Below are positions 26,737-35,663 of a DNA stretch of 64,000 nucleotides, one piece after another. A model generated the notes under the pieces. The model was not told the DNA's origin and did not search any database. It worked only from the letters and a program-made list of their open reading frames with translations. The stretch's first letter is position 1, and the number at the start of each line of letters is the position of its first letter. The stretch is from Arenibacter troitsensis. GTDB taxonomy: Bacteria > Bacteroidota > Bacteroidia > Flavobacteriales > Flavobacteriaceae. Location: NCBI RefSeq assembly GCF_900177645.1, contig NZ_FXAO01000007.1, positions 310,241-374,240 of the forward strand, in the 5' to 3' direction. Made by a program: the position numbers and the translations under genes.

Positions 26737-26779
26737 TAAAAAAATCCAACCTATTCCAATAGATTGGATTTTTTTGTTG
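26737..26779. terminator. Bidirectional terminator between GH117-like and barrel-protein genes
   Basis: AAAAAATCCAA and TTGGATTTTTT form a stem with a 13-15-nt loop, with A and T runs on both sides, so it can serve both convergent genes. Confidence 0.8.
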
Positions 26780-26800
26780 GTGCAACAACTAGGACTTATA

Positions 26801-29194
26801 TTATCTTCTACGCTGCTGCCCAGAGTACTGCATGGCCTCTCCCTTACCAAAGCCATAGCTAAAGCCGAGGGCGACAAATGTGCCTCTTTGACGGCGATTG
26901 TAAACCTCGTAATTGGCCTGGGCAATTTGACTCTCATCTATCCTGGAGGCGAATAGGTCCCTTACGCTTAAATTGAGAACGGCCTTGCCTTTCATTATAT
27001 TTTTTCGTAATCCCATATCCATAAAAAGCATGTCACTAACGTCACTTTGTACTGTTTGGTAACTGGATTGATAGTTGCCAGTCATCTCCAAATCGAAATC
27101 GGATGGAAGTTTAATTTTTGTCATTAGTTTGGAAGTCCATTGCTCATTGCTAAAATCGAAAACCGTGGTCTGGAAGATGCCATCCCTTTGAAATTGATTA
27201 TAATTAAAATCCCCGTTCAAGGTTAGCCATTTGGAAGGACTGTATTTTGCATTGAATTCTATTCCAGTGGCTCTATTGGTTCCAATATTGTCCGGCTTAG
27301 AGGTGCTAACATTGTTTTCGAAAGTGGTAATACGCTCTATGACGTCTGTGGTATAGCGGTAGTACACTCCAAAATTGATGCTTGCAGGGCCTAAAATATA
27401 GATACTGGTTACCTCATAGGAATCAGTAAATTCGGGCTGTAAATCGGGATTACCTTGTCGAACGCTATAATTGTTCCGGATATTAAAAAATGGGTTCAAA
27501 TCCCACATTCTTGGCCTGTAAATACGCTTGGAGTAACCAGCTTGAATGGAAACCTTATCGCTAAACTTATAGGAGCTATGAAGACTGGGAAAAAAATTAC
27601 TGTAGTTTTGATCGTTGGCCGAGCTTGTCGTTACAAGGAGGGTATTCTGATCGGTCTGCTCCAAGCGCAAGCCTCCCTTTATACCCCATTTTTTTCCTTC
27701 ATAGGAACCGGTACCGTATAGCCCTAGCACCTTTTGATCGAATTCAAAGACATTGGTCAAACCAGGGTCGTTAACAAAGGTGCCGTTGGTGAAATTATTT
27801 ACCTCGTAATCATTGCTTACGTCGTTCATGACATATTGGGCCCCTGTTTCCAACGTCCACTCGTCAGTAATAGGATTGGTATAATCCAGTTTAAAGGTGA
27901 ATATAGCTTCTTTAAAATCGGTTCTAGTCTGCTGTCTGCTATCATTGTCATCCCCGGATATGGTGGTATTCAAGAATTCGGAGGATTGGTCCTTTCCAAA
28001 GAAATTTCCCAAGCCACTAAAAAGTAGGGTATGGTCCTCATGGTTCTCGAAATCCTTTTTGTATTGCAGTTCATATTGAAATTTTGGATTTTTTGCGTCT
28101 GTGACTTCGATTCGTTCCCATTCGGAACTAATGGTATTGTCGGAGTCCAAGGCCACAAAACTGGTGTTGGAGGGTTGATCCTCTATTTCCATGGCAAAGT
28201 TTCCCGAGAGGGTCAAGACGTTATTATCATTAATATGATAGTCTGTTCCCAGGACGAAATTATAGTAGGTTTCATTCCTGTACTCGGTGCCGTTACTAAG
28301 AATGGTAGTGTTGTTTATTAGATCTACGTTACGGGTTTCCAAGTCGTTGGGCATATCCCTTAGGCCTACCCCCAATTGGGTAAAAAGGTTGAAATTTTCT
28401 GTTCTTCTGTTTAAGCTCACTCCCACACTATGGCTGTCAGGAGCCCCAGTATTCACCGAGATGGAACCGTTGAGGCCTTTTCGTTCCTCCTTTTTCAGGA
28501 CAATATTGATGATGCCCGATGTACCTTCGGCGTCATATTTGGCTGAAGGGTTGGTCATTACTTCAATCTTTTCAATCATATCTGCCGTAATGGTGCCCAA
28601 GGCATTTCCTTCTTCACTAGCAATGATAGATGGCTTGCCGTTGATGAGAATCTGTACTCCTTGACTCCCTCTAAGACTAATGCGCCCTTCTATGTTAACG
28701 TTAACGGACGGTACATTGTTTAAAACTTCCAAGGCACTTGCCCCAGTAGTACTTAGGTCTTTGCCTACGTTGAATACACGTTTGTCCAATTTAAACTCGG
28801 TACGTGAAACTTCTCCCTGTACCACTACCTCCTGTAGCTGTTCTGCATCTTCGGAAAGGGCAACCCTCCCTAAATCAATAGTTTGACTCTGAGTTGGAGG
28901 TGGTCCAAATGTTTTGGTCTTGAAACCTAAATAACTTACTTCTATGTAATAGTCGGAAGCATCGGTCTCCAAGCTAAAACTACCATCATCCATAGAGGTG
29001 GTCCCATCTATAGGTTTTTTGGTTTCGTTATCGCCTACCATTACCGTAGCATAAGCAATGGGTTGTCCACTGGATTCCTCTACTATAGTGCCCTTTATGG
29101 TTACCGTACCTTGTTGTCCAAAGGCAGCTGGACAATAGAGCATTATTGAACAGGCGATCAACACTTGTACCAAAATTTTTTTCATGGGTTTCAT
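26801..29194 (-). CDS. Outer-membrane beta-barrel protein (TonB-dependent-receptor-like)
   Basis: A 797-residue outer-membrane protein of the barrel family often annotated OMP_b-brl_3 (PF14905-like). Signal peptide (MKPMKKILVQVLIACSIMLY ... AFGQQ; ATGs at 29194 and 29185 are possible), a carboxypeptidase-regulatory-like domain (about 30-115, VTIKGTIVEESSGQPIAYAT), a TonB-plug-like domain (about 125-240, LEVLNNVPSVNVNIEGRISL, GVQILINGKPS, IEKIEVMTNPSAKYDAEGTS), then a barrel. No SusD partner is adjacent. It is divergent from the LytS-like kinase (196 bp between starts), suggesting that the two-component pair controls it. Confidence 0.85.
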   Translation of the reverse strand: MKPMKKILVQVLIACSIMLYCPAAFGQQGTVTIKGTIVEESSGQPIAYATVMVGDNETKKPIDGTTSMDDGSFSLETDASDYYIEVSYLGFKTKTFGPPPTQSQTIDLGRVALSEDAEQLQEVVVQGEVSRTEFKLDKRVFNVGKDLSTTGASALEVLNNVPSVNVNIEGRISLRGSQGVQILINGKPSIIASEEGNALGTITADMIEKIEVMTNPSAKYDAEGTSGIINIVLKKEERKGLNGSISVNTGAPDSHSVGVSLNRRTENFNLFTQLGVGLRDMPNDLETRNVDLINNTTILSNGTEYRNETYYNFVLGTDYHINDNNVLTLSGNFAMEIEDQPSNTSFVALDSDNTISSEWERIEVTDAKNPKFQYELQYKKDFENHEDHTLLFSGLGNFFGKDQSSEFLNTTISGDDNDSRQQTRTDFKEAIFTFKLDYTNPITDEWTLETGAQYVMNDVSNDYEVNNFTNGTFVNDPGLTNVFEFDQKVLGLYGTGSYEGKKWGIKGGLRLEQTDQNTLLVTTSSANDQNYSNFFPSLHSSYKFSDKVSIQAGYSKRIYRPRMWDLNPFFNIRNNYSVRQGNPDLQPEFTDSYEVTSIYILGPASINFGVYYRYTTDVIERITTFENNVSTSKPDNIGTNRATGIEFNAKYSPSKWLTLNGDFNYNQFQRDGIFQTTVFDFSNEQWTSKLMTKIKLPSDFDLEMTGNYQSSYQTVQSDVSDMLFMDMGLRKNIMKGKAVLNLSVRDLFASRIDESQIAQANYEVYNRRQRGTFVALGFSYGFGKGEAMQYSGQQRRR

Positions 29195-29390
29195 TATTAA
29201 TTTTAATTGTAGGAATTACAAAGATTCATTTTTTTGTTGAGAAGGGGGGTTATTTTCTGTGAACGACAAAAGTATTCCATTGAACGACAGCCAGTAATTT
29301 TTAAGAAAGGCATGCGCTGTTTAGGGGTTTATTTATGCCGTTGGGATGCTTCTATTTTATGAAACCATGGTAATAGCTTAATTTTGAGGA

Positions 29391-30407
29391 ATGAAAAAAG
29401 CCGTGATTTCCAGGAAGGAACTGTTCTTTCAAGTCGTACTCCATGTCTTGGTGCTGCTTTTCTATTCTTTTGACAAGTACAATCCTGGTATTACCTTCGC
29501 CCAATTGGTCTTCTTTTTGGTCTACACCGTTTTTGCTGCTTTCATAACCTACTTCCTCATGCCTAGATTACTATATCGAAAAAAATATTGGCGGTTTTTG
29601 GGAATGGTAGTTTTGGTATTATTCGGTGTTATATGGGCCGAAGAGCTTTTGGAACTGGTTTTTTATCCAGGAACCAAAAGAGCGAATATTGTCCCTGGAA
29701 TCTATTACGCTGTATTCGACGTATTGCCGGTAATAGGAATTTTGTCGGGATTCAAGTTTGCATGGGATGCGATAAGTTCCCAAAGTGAAGTGGAAAAGTT
29801 GAAAATGTCCGCTCAGGAAAATGAACTACAATTTTTAAAATCACAGATCAATCCCCATTTTTTATTTAATAATTTGAATAATCTATACTCCTACGCCATA
29901 GATAATTCCCCTAAGACACCTACCATTATTTTGGAACTTTCTTCGGTATTGAGGTATATGTTGTACGACTGCAAGGAAAAGTATGTGCCACTCACCAAGG
30001 AGATAGAACACCTTAAAAACTATACCCAATTAAGTGAATTGCAGATTGAAAATAGGGGTAAGGTAGATTTTAAAGCGGATATTATAGGGTCGGGATACCG
30101 TATTGCACCCTTAATATTGACCGTATTTGTGGAAAATGCCTTTAAGCATAGTACCGCAAGCCAATCGGAGGATATATTTATTAATGTAAATATTAAGGTC
30201 TCGGAAAATGGTCTTTTACACTTTGAATGTACCAATTCCTTTCGTCGTGAAACCAATACCGACGATCTTTCCCATGGGATAGGTCTTCAGAACGTTAAAA
30301 AACGCTTAGGGTTGATTTATCCAGGGGCACATAGTTTATCTATTGAGGAATCTGAGACCACTTATTCCGTTATTTTGAACATTGATCTTAAAAGAGGTAG
30401 CACATGA
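29391..30407 (+). CDS. LytS-type sensor histidine kinase
   Basis: A 338-residue kinase with four predicted membrane helices in the first 130 residues (LFFQVVLHVLVLLFY, FAQLVFFLVYTVFAAFITYF, YWRFLGMVVLVLFGVIWAEE, YAVFDVLPVIGILSGF), a short linker, and the His_kinase domain with QINPHFLFNNLNNLYSYAID (phospho-acceptor His about 155) and an ATPase part with VENAFKHS and GIGLQNVKKRLGLIY. No large periplasmic sensor domain exists, so the signal is probably sensed within the membrane or via a partner. Its stop overlaps the response-regulator start by 4 bp (ATGA). Confidence 0.93.
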   Translation: MKKAVISRKELFFQVVLHVLVLLFYSFDKYNPGITFAQLVFFLVYTVFAAFITYFLMPRLLYRKKYWRFLGMVVLVLFGVIWAEELLELVFYPGTKRANIVPGIYYAVFDVLPVIGILSGFKFAWDAISSQSEVEKLKMSAQENELQFLKSQINPHFLFNNLNNLYSYAIDNSPKTPTIILELSSVLRYMLYDCKEKYVPLTKEIEHLKNYTQLSELQIENRGKVDFKADIIGSGYRIAPLILTVFVENAFKHSTASQSEDIFINVNIKVSENGLLHFECTNSFRRETNTDDLSHGIGLQNVKKRLGLIYPGAHSLSIEESETTYSVILNIDLKRGST

Positions 30408-31111
30408 TTCGTTGCATCATTATAGAGGATCAGCCACCAGCACAGCGAGTACTTCAAAAGTATATTGGAGAAATGAATAGTTTGGAGCTAAAGGCTACTT
30501 TCGCGGATGCCCTTAAGGCCATGGATTATCTAAAAACCGAAGCGGTAGATTTAATTTTTTTGGATATCCACTTGCCCAAGATTTCTGGGATAGACTTTTT
30601 AAAAGCATTGAACAATAAGCCACATGTGATATTAACTACGGCTTTTTCGGAATATGCACTTGAAAGTTATGAATATCATGTAACGGACTATTTGTTAAAG
30701 CCGTTTTCCTTTGAACGATTTGTAATGGCCGTTTCCAAAGTTCCTGTTGGCAATGTACATACATCTTCAGTGGAAACGGATGTGGAAAGGAAGACAATTC
30801 CAGAGGTAATTTTTATAAAATCGGGCTATGAACACCTTAAAATAGCCGTAGCAGATATATTTTATATCCAATCCGAAGCGGACTACACCGAAATTTACAC
30901 CGCTGATAAAAAGCATCTGACCTCACATTCCTTAAGGTATTGGTTGCAGCAATTGCCCTTGGGCCAGTTTGCCCAAGTGCATAAGTCCTATATTGTCAAT
31001 ACCCGGCAAATTGTGAAGGTATCGGGCAAGAGTATTGTTTTTAACAAGGAGACCTTTGTGCCCATTGGACGCGCCTTTAAAGAAGGATTTGTGGAAAAGT
31101 ACCTTAAGTAA
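30404..31111 (+). CDS. LytTR-type response regulator
   Basis: A 235-residue regulator. The receiver domain (1-120) has IIEDQ at the acidic pocket, the phospho-acceptor Asp in LIFLDIHLPKISG (about 52), TTAFSEYALESYEY and the Lys in DYLLKPFSFERF. The LytTR DNA-binding domain (about 130-235) has IFIKSGYEHLKIAVADIFYI, QVHKSYIVNTRQIVKVSGKS and FVPIGRAFKEGF. It is coupled to the kinase by a 4-bp overlap. The probable target is the divergent outer-membrane barrel gene. Confidence 0.93.
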   Translation: MIRCIIIEDQPPAQRVLQKYIGEMNSLELKATFADALKAMDYLKTEAVDLIFLDIHLPKISGIDFLKALNNKPHVILTTAFSEYALESYEYHVTDYLLKPFSFERFVMAVSKVPVGNVHTSSVETDVERKTIPEVIFIKSGYEHLKIAVADIFYIQSEADYTEIYTADKKHLTSHSLRYWLQQLPLGQFAQVHKSYIVNTRQIVKVSGKSIVFNKETFVPIGRAFKEGFVEKYLK

Positions 31112-31210
31112 TGGCTAACTTGTTTTGAGCCACTCGTACTTCGCACAAAATATTTCCCAAAAAGGTTAATTTGTGTATTAAATTATGTTGGAATAGATAA
31201 CTTTATTATA

Positions 31211-31232
31211 TTAGTGCAATCGATTGCACTAA
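31211..31232 (+). promoter_or_regulatory. LacI-type operator upstream of the GH28 gene
   Basis: A perfect 22-bp palindrome with core TGCAATCGATTGCA, ending 10 bp before the GH28 ATG. At this place a bound repressor would block elongation or the start region. Core AATCGATT is shared with five other sites in the window. Confidence 0.8.
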
Positions 31233-31242
31233 TCTTAATGTT

Positions 31243-32673
31243 ATGAAATTCAGTATTCGTTTTATTGTAAGTACATCTCTCATTATGCTGCTGTTGGGAC
31301 TTGTGTCCAATGCCTGCAAGGAAGCACCAAAAGAGCAAAATCAGGCCGCGGATTTATTTGCGGCGGCCGATAAGATTATTGAGGACATTGTGGTACCTCA
31401 ATTTCCTGATCGTAGTTTTAGTATAATGGATTTTGGTGCGGTAGCCGATGGTGTATCAAACAGTACTGAGGCGTTTAAATTGGCTATTGATACTTGTCAC
31501 AAGGAAGGTGGGGGTACGGTAATTGTTCCGATAGGAAGTTACCTAACAGGGCCTATACACTTAAAAAGTAATGTGAACTTGCATTTGGAGGAAGGCGCCG
31601 AAGTTTTTTTTACCAAAGAATTGAGTGCCTATCTCCCTGTTGTCCATACCTCTTATGAAGGTGTGGAACTCATGAATTATTCGCCCTTGATCTACGCCTA
31701 TAAACAAAAAAATATCGCCGTGACCGGAAAGGGCGTTTTTAATGGACAGGCAAGTAATACTAATTGGTGGCCTTGGTGTGGAGCGGAAAGATATGGGCAT
31801 ATTGATGGGGAACCACAACAAAAGGATGGGCATAACTTGCCTCGTCTGCGTAAAATGAATGAAGAAGCTACGCCGGTTGCTGAACGTTTGTTTGGGGAAG
31901 GTTACCAATTGCGGCCTAGTTTTTTTCAACCTTTTGAATGCGAAAACATCCTAGTAAAAGGCGTAACCTTTACCAATGCTCCATTTTGGGTTATGCATCC
32001 CATTAAATGTAACAATGTTACCGTTGATGGGGTAACGGTAAAAAGCCATGGACCAAACAACGATGGATGTGACCCTGAGTATTCCAAAAATGTTCACATT
32101 ACCAATTGTGTTTTCGATACAGGTGATGATTGTATTGCCATCAAATCTGGTAGAAACGATGAAGGAAGGAGGGTAAATATTTCAAGTGAGAATATTGTTG
32201 TGGAAAATTGTATAATGAAAGATGGTCATGGAGGTGTGGTCATGGGCAGTGAAATTTCGGCAGGGGTAAGGAATGTGTACGTTAGAAACTGTAATATGGA
32301 TAGTCCTAACTTGGATAGGGCTATTCGAATAAAGACAAATACGCTAAGGGGAGGTTTTGTTGAAAATGTGTTTGTAAAAAATATTCAAGTTGGGCAGGTA
32401 AAAGAGGCAGTATTAAAAATTAATACATACTATGCAATTTATGACAATCAAGAGGGAAATTTTATTCCCACCATCAAGAATATCCATTTAGAGGATATTG
32501 AGGTGGAAAACGGGGGCGAATATGGAATATTGATAAAGGGTAGGGCCGAAAGCCCGGTTGAAAATGTAACCTTGACCAATGTGAATATAAAGGGCGCTAA
32601 AACTCCATTATCTGTTGAAAATTCGCAACCTATTATCTTCAAAAATACCACTATAAACGGAGTTGAATATTAA
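31243..32673 (+). CDS. Glycoside hydrolase family 28 (polygalacturonase-like) lipoprotein
   Basis: A 476-residue right-handed beta-helix enzyme that hydrolyses galacturonan or rhamnogalacturonan linkages. Lipobox LLGLVSNAC (Cys about 25). The N-terminal segment FSIMDFGAVADGVSNSTEAF is typical. The GH28 catalytic set is complete: NNDGCDP (about 272), DTGDDCIAIKSGRN (about 290), GHGGVVMGSE (about 328) and RAIRIKTN (about 360). It is first in an operon with DUF4861 (27 bp) and GH105 (3 bp) genes and has the LacI-type operator immediately upstream. It could be exo-acting (pocket insertions near 165-225), but mode cannot be fixed from sequence. Confidence 0.93.
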   Translation: MKFSIRFIVSTSLIMLLLGLVSNACKEAPKEQNQAADLFAAADKIIEDIVVPQFPDRSFSIMDFGAVADGVSNSTEAFKLAIDTCHKEGGGTVIVPIGSYLTGPIHLKSNVNLHLEEGAEVFFTKELSAYLPVVHTSYEGVELMNYSPLIYAYKQKNIAVTGKGVFNGQASNTNWWPWCGAERYGHIDGEPQQKDGHNLPRLRKMNEEATPVAERLFGEGYQLRPSFFQPFECENILVKGVTFTNAPFWVMHPIKCNNVTVDGVTVKSHGPNNDGCDPEYSKNVHITNCVFDTGDDCIAIKSGRNDEGRRVNISSENIVVENCIMKDGHGGVVMGSEISAGVRNVYVRNCNMDSPNLDRAIRIKTNTLRGGFVENVFVKNIQVGQVKEAVLKINTYYAIYDNQEGNFIPTIKNIHLEDIEVENGGEYGILIKGRAESPVENVTLTNVNIKGAKTPLSVENSQPIIFKNTTINGVEY

Positions 32674-32700
32674 TCTGTAAATAATCACAATGCAAAAATT

Positions 32701-33714
32701 ATGAAAAAAGTCGCTGTACTATGTCTTACCTTTTTAGGTGTTTTGGCCTGTAGGGAGAAATCTGCCAAAAACGATAACATAACTGAAACCGGGCAAAGTG
32801 TTGGGATCACCGCCGATACACCGCTTAAAACCTATGCCGAAATATCCATAAAGGATGGCGGGGAGTGGGTTGGAAGAAAGTATGTAGGCGGAGATAGTTT
32901 TAGAAATGTACAAGAATTGGAGGTTCCTGAAAACCACACAGACCATTCTTTTTTTATTCGTTATGAGGGCCCGGGTTGGGAAAACAATCAAATTGGGTTT
33001 AGGTTATATTTGGATTGGAGGAACGCCATCGACATTTATGGTAAGAAGGTAGATTCTTTGGTCTTACCCTATGTAGGGCAGGATGGCTTTGATTCCTATC
33101 ACGAACCTGCAGACTGGGGACAGGACATTTTAAAGGCGGGTAAATCCATGGGGTTGGGAGGATATGGTAGATTGGTAAATGATACGGTGGCCCATTTTAG
33201 GGATGTGGGCAATACCTTTGTTCAAATTGAAAACAAGGATAGTAACTCTACCGTGTATATTGACTACAAGGGTTGGGAAACGGGCAATGAAAGCATTGAT
33301 TTGGAAGCCACTTTGACCATTTTTAAGGAAGACAGGTACACTCTTGCAACTTTGACCCCGTCCAAAGCCATTTCAGGTATATGTACTGGGATAGTGAAAT
33401 TCAAGGATATCGTCCTTAGAAAAAAGGAAGGTATAAAGTGGGGATATATAGCGTCATATGGTGCCCAGACATTAGTGAGTGATACCGATAAATTAGGGAT
33501 GGCTATTTTTTATAGGATTGACCAAGTGGCCGAACAAAAAGAGGGAATCAATGACCATCTTGTTGTATTTAAACCAACCACAGATAAAATTACCTACTAT
33601 TTGCTTGGAGCATGGGAACAGGAACCTAATGGCATAAAAGATGAAGCATCGTTCATTTTGGATTTGGACAAAAAATTGGAAAGGCTAAACACTACTAATT
33701 CATTAAACTTATAA
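32701..33714 (+). CDS. DUF4861 lipoprotein, locus B copy 1
   Basis: A 337-residue lipoprotein (LTFLGVLAC, Cys about 17) of the DUF4861 family (PF16153-like), a beta-rich protein of unproven activity. Shared landmarks with the second copy at 45303-46586 are GPGWENNQIGFRLYLDWRNA (copy 2: GPSWENDKVGFRHYLDGRNA), DWGQDILKAGKSMGLGGYG (copy 2: DWGRDILAVGNSVGLGGYA) and the C-terminal YYLLGAWE. In both places it directly adjoins a GH105 gene, so a linked role on unsaturated galacturonyl oligosaccharides is a reasonable inference. Copy 1 is shorter by about 90 residues, lacking an extra N-terminal domain region. Confidence 0.8.
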   Translation: MKKVAVLCLTFLGVLACREKSAKNDNITETGQSVGITADTPLKTYAEISIKDGGEWVGRKYVGGDSFRNVQELEVPENHTDHSFFIRYEGPGWENNQIGFRLYLDWRNAIDIYGKKVDSLVLPYVGQDGFDSYHEPADWGQDILKAGKSMGLGGYGRLVNDTVAHFRDVGNTFVQIENKDSNSTVYIDYKGWETGNESIDLEATLTIFKEDRYTLATLTPSKAISGICTGIVKFKDIVLRKKEGIKWGYIASYGAQTLVSDTDKLGMAIFYRIDQVAEQKEGINDHLVVFKPTTDKITYYLLGAWEQEPNGIKDEASFILDLDKKLERLNTTNSLNL

Positions 33715-33717
33715 AAC

Positions 33718-34965
33718 ATGAAAAATTTAAGAACTTACATTTCTATTTGTGTATTGATTATTGGTTTATCCATTACTTCATGTAAGGAAGCCAAAGGGGA
33801 ATCCAAAGTAGTACAAGAGGACCCTAAAGCATCAATAATAGTTCCCGAAAACTTGAAGTGGTCCGAAAGAATGCTAATGTCGGAAATTGAGCGTTTTCCG
33901 GATGCAACCAAACTGGACTTTGTGGACAAGCCTAGATGGAGCTATACCAATGGATTGGTCCTATCTGCCGCCATAAAAGTGTATGAGGAAACCAAGAAGC
34001 AAGAATATTACGATTATATCTATGCTTATGCGGATGATTTAATTGACAGCACCGGAACCATAAAAACCTATTCTTTGGAAGACCAGAATCTGGATATGAT
34101 CAAGTCTGGTGATGTTTTATTATATCTATATGATAAAACCAAGGAAGAAAGGTTTTTGAAGGCCATGCAGATATTAAGTAGTCAAATGGATTCCCAGCCT
34201 AGAACATCGGACGGAGGTTTTTGGCACAAGAAGCGATATCCATATCAAATGTGGTTGGACGGATTGTATATGGCAGAGCCATTTCATGCACATTACACCA
34301 ACATTTTCGAAAAAGATGCGCAGGAAGCCAAAAAAATCTATGATGACATTTTATTGCAATTCGATTTGATTCAAAAGCACAGCCATGATGAAAAAACGGG
34401 TCTTTTGTACCATGGTTGGGATGAAAGCAGGGAGCAAAAATGGGCAGATAAGAAAACGGGAACCTCACCCCATTTTTGGTCAAGGGCCATGGGCTGGTAT
34501 GGCATGGCAATGGTAGATGTTTTGGATTTTTTACCAGAGGATCATCCGGGCCGTGAGAGAATTATTACCTATCTGAATCAATTCGCCGAGGCCGTAACAA
34601 AATATCAGGATTCAACGGGTTTGTGGTATCAAGTGTTGGATCAGGGTGACCGTGAAGGCAACTATTTGGAGGCTTCCGGTAGCTCCATGTTCACCTATAC
34701 TTTTGCCAAGGGAGTCCATAAGGGATATTTGCCGGAAAAGTACATGGATATTGCGGAAAAGGCGTACTCTGGAATATTGGACAACTTAATATCCATTGAA
34801 GATAACGGAGTGGTGAACCTTAACAAAGTATGCGGGGTCGCCGGTTTGGGAGGTGATCCATATAGGGACGGGTCTTATGAGTATTATGTAAATGAAATTA
34901 TTAGGCCCAACGACCCAAAGGGAACCGGTCCGTTTATATTGGCCAGTTTAGAGTTGAACAAATAG
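33718..34965 (+). CDS. GH105 unsaturated glycuronyl hydrolase lipoprotein
   Basis: A 415-residue alpha6/alpha6-barrel enzyme that would remove the unsaturated galacturonate left at the non-reducing end by lyases. Lipobox LSITSC (Cys about 23). Family landmarks: WSYTNGLVLSAAIKVYEETK, MWLDGLYMAEPFHAHYTNIF, HGWDESREQKWADKKTGTSP, HFWSRAMGWYGMAMVDVLDF and YLEASGSSMFTYTFAKGVHK. It is last in the GH28-DUF4861-GH105 unit (3 bp after the DUF4861 stop). Two further GH105-type genes lie at 43917-45284 and 49891-51015; this one is closest to the rhamnogalacturonyl-hydrolase pattern. Confidence 0.92.
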   Translation: MKNLRTYISICVLIIGLSITSCKEAKGESKVVQEDPKASIIVPENLKWSERMLMSEIERFPDATKLDFVDKPRWSYTNGLVLSAAIKVYEETKKQEYYDYIYAYADDLIDSTGTIKTYSLEDQNLDMIKSGDVLLYLYDKTKEERFLKAMQILSSQMDSQPRTSDGGFWHKKRYPYQMWLDGLYMAEPFHAHYTNIFEKDAQEAKKIYDDILLQFDLIQKHSHDEKTGLLYHGWDESREQKWADKKTGTSPHFWSRAMGWYGMAMVDVLDFLPEDHPGRERIITYLNQFAEAVTKYQDSTGLWYQVLDQGDREGNYLEASGSSMFTYTFAKGVHKGYLPEKYMDIAEKAYSGILDNLISIEDNGVVNLNKVCGVAGLGGDPYRDGSYEYYVNEIIRPNDPKGTGPFILASLELNK

Positions 34966-35663
34966 CCCCATACGGCAAGGAGGGACCTTCGCACGATAAA
35001 GTTCTAAGGAACTCCGTAGGCGTATCATTAAGAGGACCATAATGTGTTAATACAATATGGTCCCAACCAACACGGCCATAGAAATAGTGTTTTAGGGTAA
35101 GTGTTGGCATATAGGGAATTGAGGAGGAAATAGTCAACTTGGTTTTAGCTAGGTATGTACTTAATTGCAGTTATGGTTGGTATCTGGGAAGAATGGCTGC
35201 AAAAACCAAAGAAAGAGAGGACATATCCATTATTTTACCTCCAATCCCAGGGAATAAGAGATTGGTAGGCAAAGTTTCCTGAAATCAGGATTCCACGGAT
35301 TATGGTCCATATAGATTACAGATCAGGTAAATCCGTTACATAGATTAAAATAGGGGAATGGCCCCAAATCAAGAGGTAAAGGTTGATTGGAATGCCACCG
35401 TGGCCCTAATGGGTGTTTTAGGTGGCAAACGTGTCAAAGTCCTTGGGTCCAATTTGATTGTATGGGGCTGTAACCGAATATTGGAAGCGGATTTAGAAAC
35501 TTTGGAAGCGGCAATAATCTATAAATAGGCGACGGCTATGCGACACAAGGTTTTCAGCATTGTTCCTTATTTTTCAAAATGGAAATAGTTGAAAGGGGAT
35601 CATACCATTTGATTTAAAGCCATCTAAATCAATAATTGCCGTTAACATTAAAACTGAAGTATT
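34966..35663. other. Intergenic stretch of about 700 bp with decayed coding sequence
   Basis: No intact gene. A short open frame at 35358-35528 (56 residues, starting MAPNQEVKVDWNATVALMGV and ending AAIIYK) looks protein-like, as does a fragment near 35175 (LVGIWEEWLQKPKKERTYPL). They are in different frames and separated by stops, so this is more likely the remains of one deleted enzyme gene than a small new gene. I cannot identify the family. Confidence 0.35.

Noticed and set aside
26555..26956. Plus-strand frame of 133 codons overlapping the GH117-like gene end and the terminator
   Set aside because: It runs through the terminator and antisense to the barrel-protein gene; the sequence has no domain or leader.
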